Positions 14,162-14,653 of a stretch of DNA of 14,653 nucleotides are shown in pieces. The DNA is from Phycisphaerales bacterium UBA7812. GTDB taxonomy: Bacteria > Planctomycetota > Phycisphaerae > Phycisphaerales > UBA1924. Made by a program: the position numbers and the translations under genes. Positions within the stretch are counted from its first letter, which is position 1. Every line of letters starts with the position of its first letter. Location of the stretch: positions 8,410 to 23,062 of the forward strand of contig DLBY01000033.1 in the NCBI GenBank assembly GCA_002480345.1, written 5' to 3'. The notes under the pieces are model-generated. The model was not told where the DNA came from and did not search any database. It saw only the letters and a list, made by a program, of their open reading frames with translations.

Positions 14162-14653
14162 ACCGAGCCCTCGGTCGGCGCACAGAGCGGGATCTCGTCC
14201 CAGAACGCGAGGCTTTCGGCGAGGCCTCCGCGGCGCGACCGTTGGGTCCAGAGCGCGGCATGCTCCGCCTTGAGAAGACTGAGCTCCGCCGCGAGCGACT
14301 CGGGCGTGCGCTCGGCGCAGGTCGCTCCCCGGCGCCGCAGCGCCACATCACAGGCCCAGATTGCGCAGGCGCACGCGTGCCTGAGCTCGCGTTCGACGAG
14401 TTCTCCGGCGCCGGTCGGGACGCGTTGCGCGAGATCGGCAAGGCGATCCCGGCACGATTCCCAAGGGCCGGTGTCTTTCGGGAGCCCGAGCGGCAGAGGC
14501 GGTGGGTGGAGCTCGGTGAACAGCGCCGACGCGTTCGCGAGCGGGCGGTGCGTCCCGTCGTCCGCGGGGACGCCCGACACCGCCCTGAGCGGCTCGTCGG
14601 CATCACCCAACTCCTCGATGAACCCCGCGGTGCGGAGCGACGCGTCTCCGAAG
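14158..14653 (-). CDS. Probable beta-N-acetylhexosaminidase (GH20), C-terminal fragment
   Basis: The frame is open to the right window edge, so only the last 164 residues are seen and the start lies outside. The catalytic domain is not visible. The identification rests on the C-terminal helical part, ending LKAEHAALWTQRSRRGGLAE and then SLAFWDEI, which resembles the alpha-helical tail of GH20 beta-N-acetylhexosaminidases (an E-x(2,3)-LW-x-x-R-[NS]-R-x-GGL-x-x-S pattern), and on the operon context. The helix before it (VERELRHACACAIWACDVAL) also fits. A GH20 or NagZ-like enzyme would release GlcNAc from GlcNAc-anhydroMurNAc, supplying the substrate of AnmK. The stop overlaps the anmK ATG as ATGA. 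Other hydrolase families with a similar helical tail are possible. Confidence 0.55.
   Translation of the reverse strand, partial: FGDASLRTAGFIEELGDADEPLRAVSGVPADDGTHRPLANASALFTELHPPPLPLGLPKDTGPWESCRDRLADLAQRVPTGAGELVERELRHACACAIWACDVALRRRGATCAERTPESLAAELSLLKAEHAALWTQRSRRGGLAESLAFWDEIPLCAPTEGSV

Noticed and set aside
1..14653. CRISPR array, transposase, phage genes or toxin-antitoxin pair
   Set aside because: No regularly spaced repeats, no integrase or transposase motif and no small paired genes were found on either strand.

Overview
The window looks like chromosomal DNA from a planctomycete, most likely class Phycisphaerae. The base composition is clearly GC-rich by eye. Three exported proteins carry C-terminal sorting signals typical of that group: two GC-type dockerin tails ending in Gly-Cys-Pro, and one PTPAG/hydrophobic/RRRR tail resembling PEP-CTERM. 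A planctomycete-style type IV pseudopilin opens the window. No close homologue could be searched, so the taxonomic call is inference.

Left part (1-7072, all + strand): an extracellular polysaccharide-degradation locus. In order it holds a 5'-truncated pseudopilin (1-893), a secreted GH30 glycosidase with an internal dockerin-like segment and an unrecognised C-terminal module (910-3015), a small secreted protein that appears to share that module and ends in a GC-type dockerin (3099-3815), an unrecognised exported protein with the RRRR tail (3979-4671), and a formylglycine-type sulfatase with a concanavalin-like module and GC-type dockerin (4709-7072). GH30 plus sulfatase suggests a sulfated beta-linked polysaccharide, perhaps an algal galactan. 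The dockerin and RRRR tails suggest that the proteins are held at the cell surface.

Right part (7113-14653): mainly peptidoglycan and cell-wall metabolism. On the minus strand, lysA (diaminopimelate decarboxylase), a class A beta-lactamase-fold serine hydrolase and an AmpD/PGRP-like N-acetylmuramoyl-L-alanine amidase form one tight unit; the last two genes overlap by 8 bases. Further right on the minus strand, a partial gene (probably the C-terminus of a GH20 beta-N-acetylhexosaminidase), anmK and murQ are joined by two successive ATGA overlaps. AnmK makes MurNAc-6-phosphate from anhydroMurNAc, and MurQ turns it into GlcNAc-6-phosphate and D-lactate, so this is a compact muropeptide sugar-recycling operon. 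Between the two minus-strand units one plus-strand gene encodes an exported C39-type cysteine peptidase. It diverges from lysA and converges on murQ with a single base between their stop codons.

No tRNA, rRNA, CRISPR array, insertion sequence or long repeat was seen. No gene-free stretch exceeds about 165 bases.
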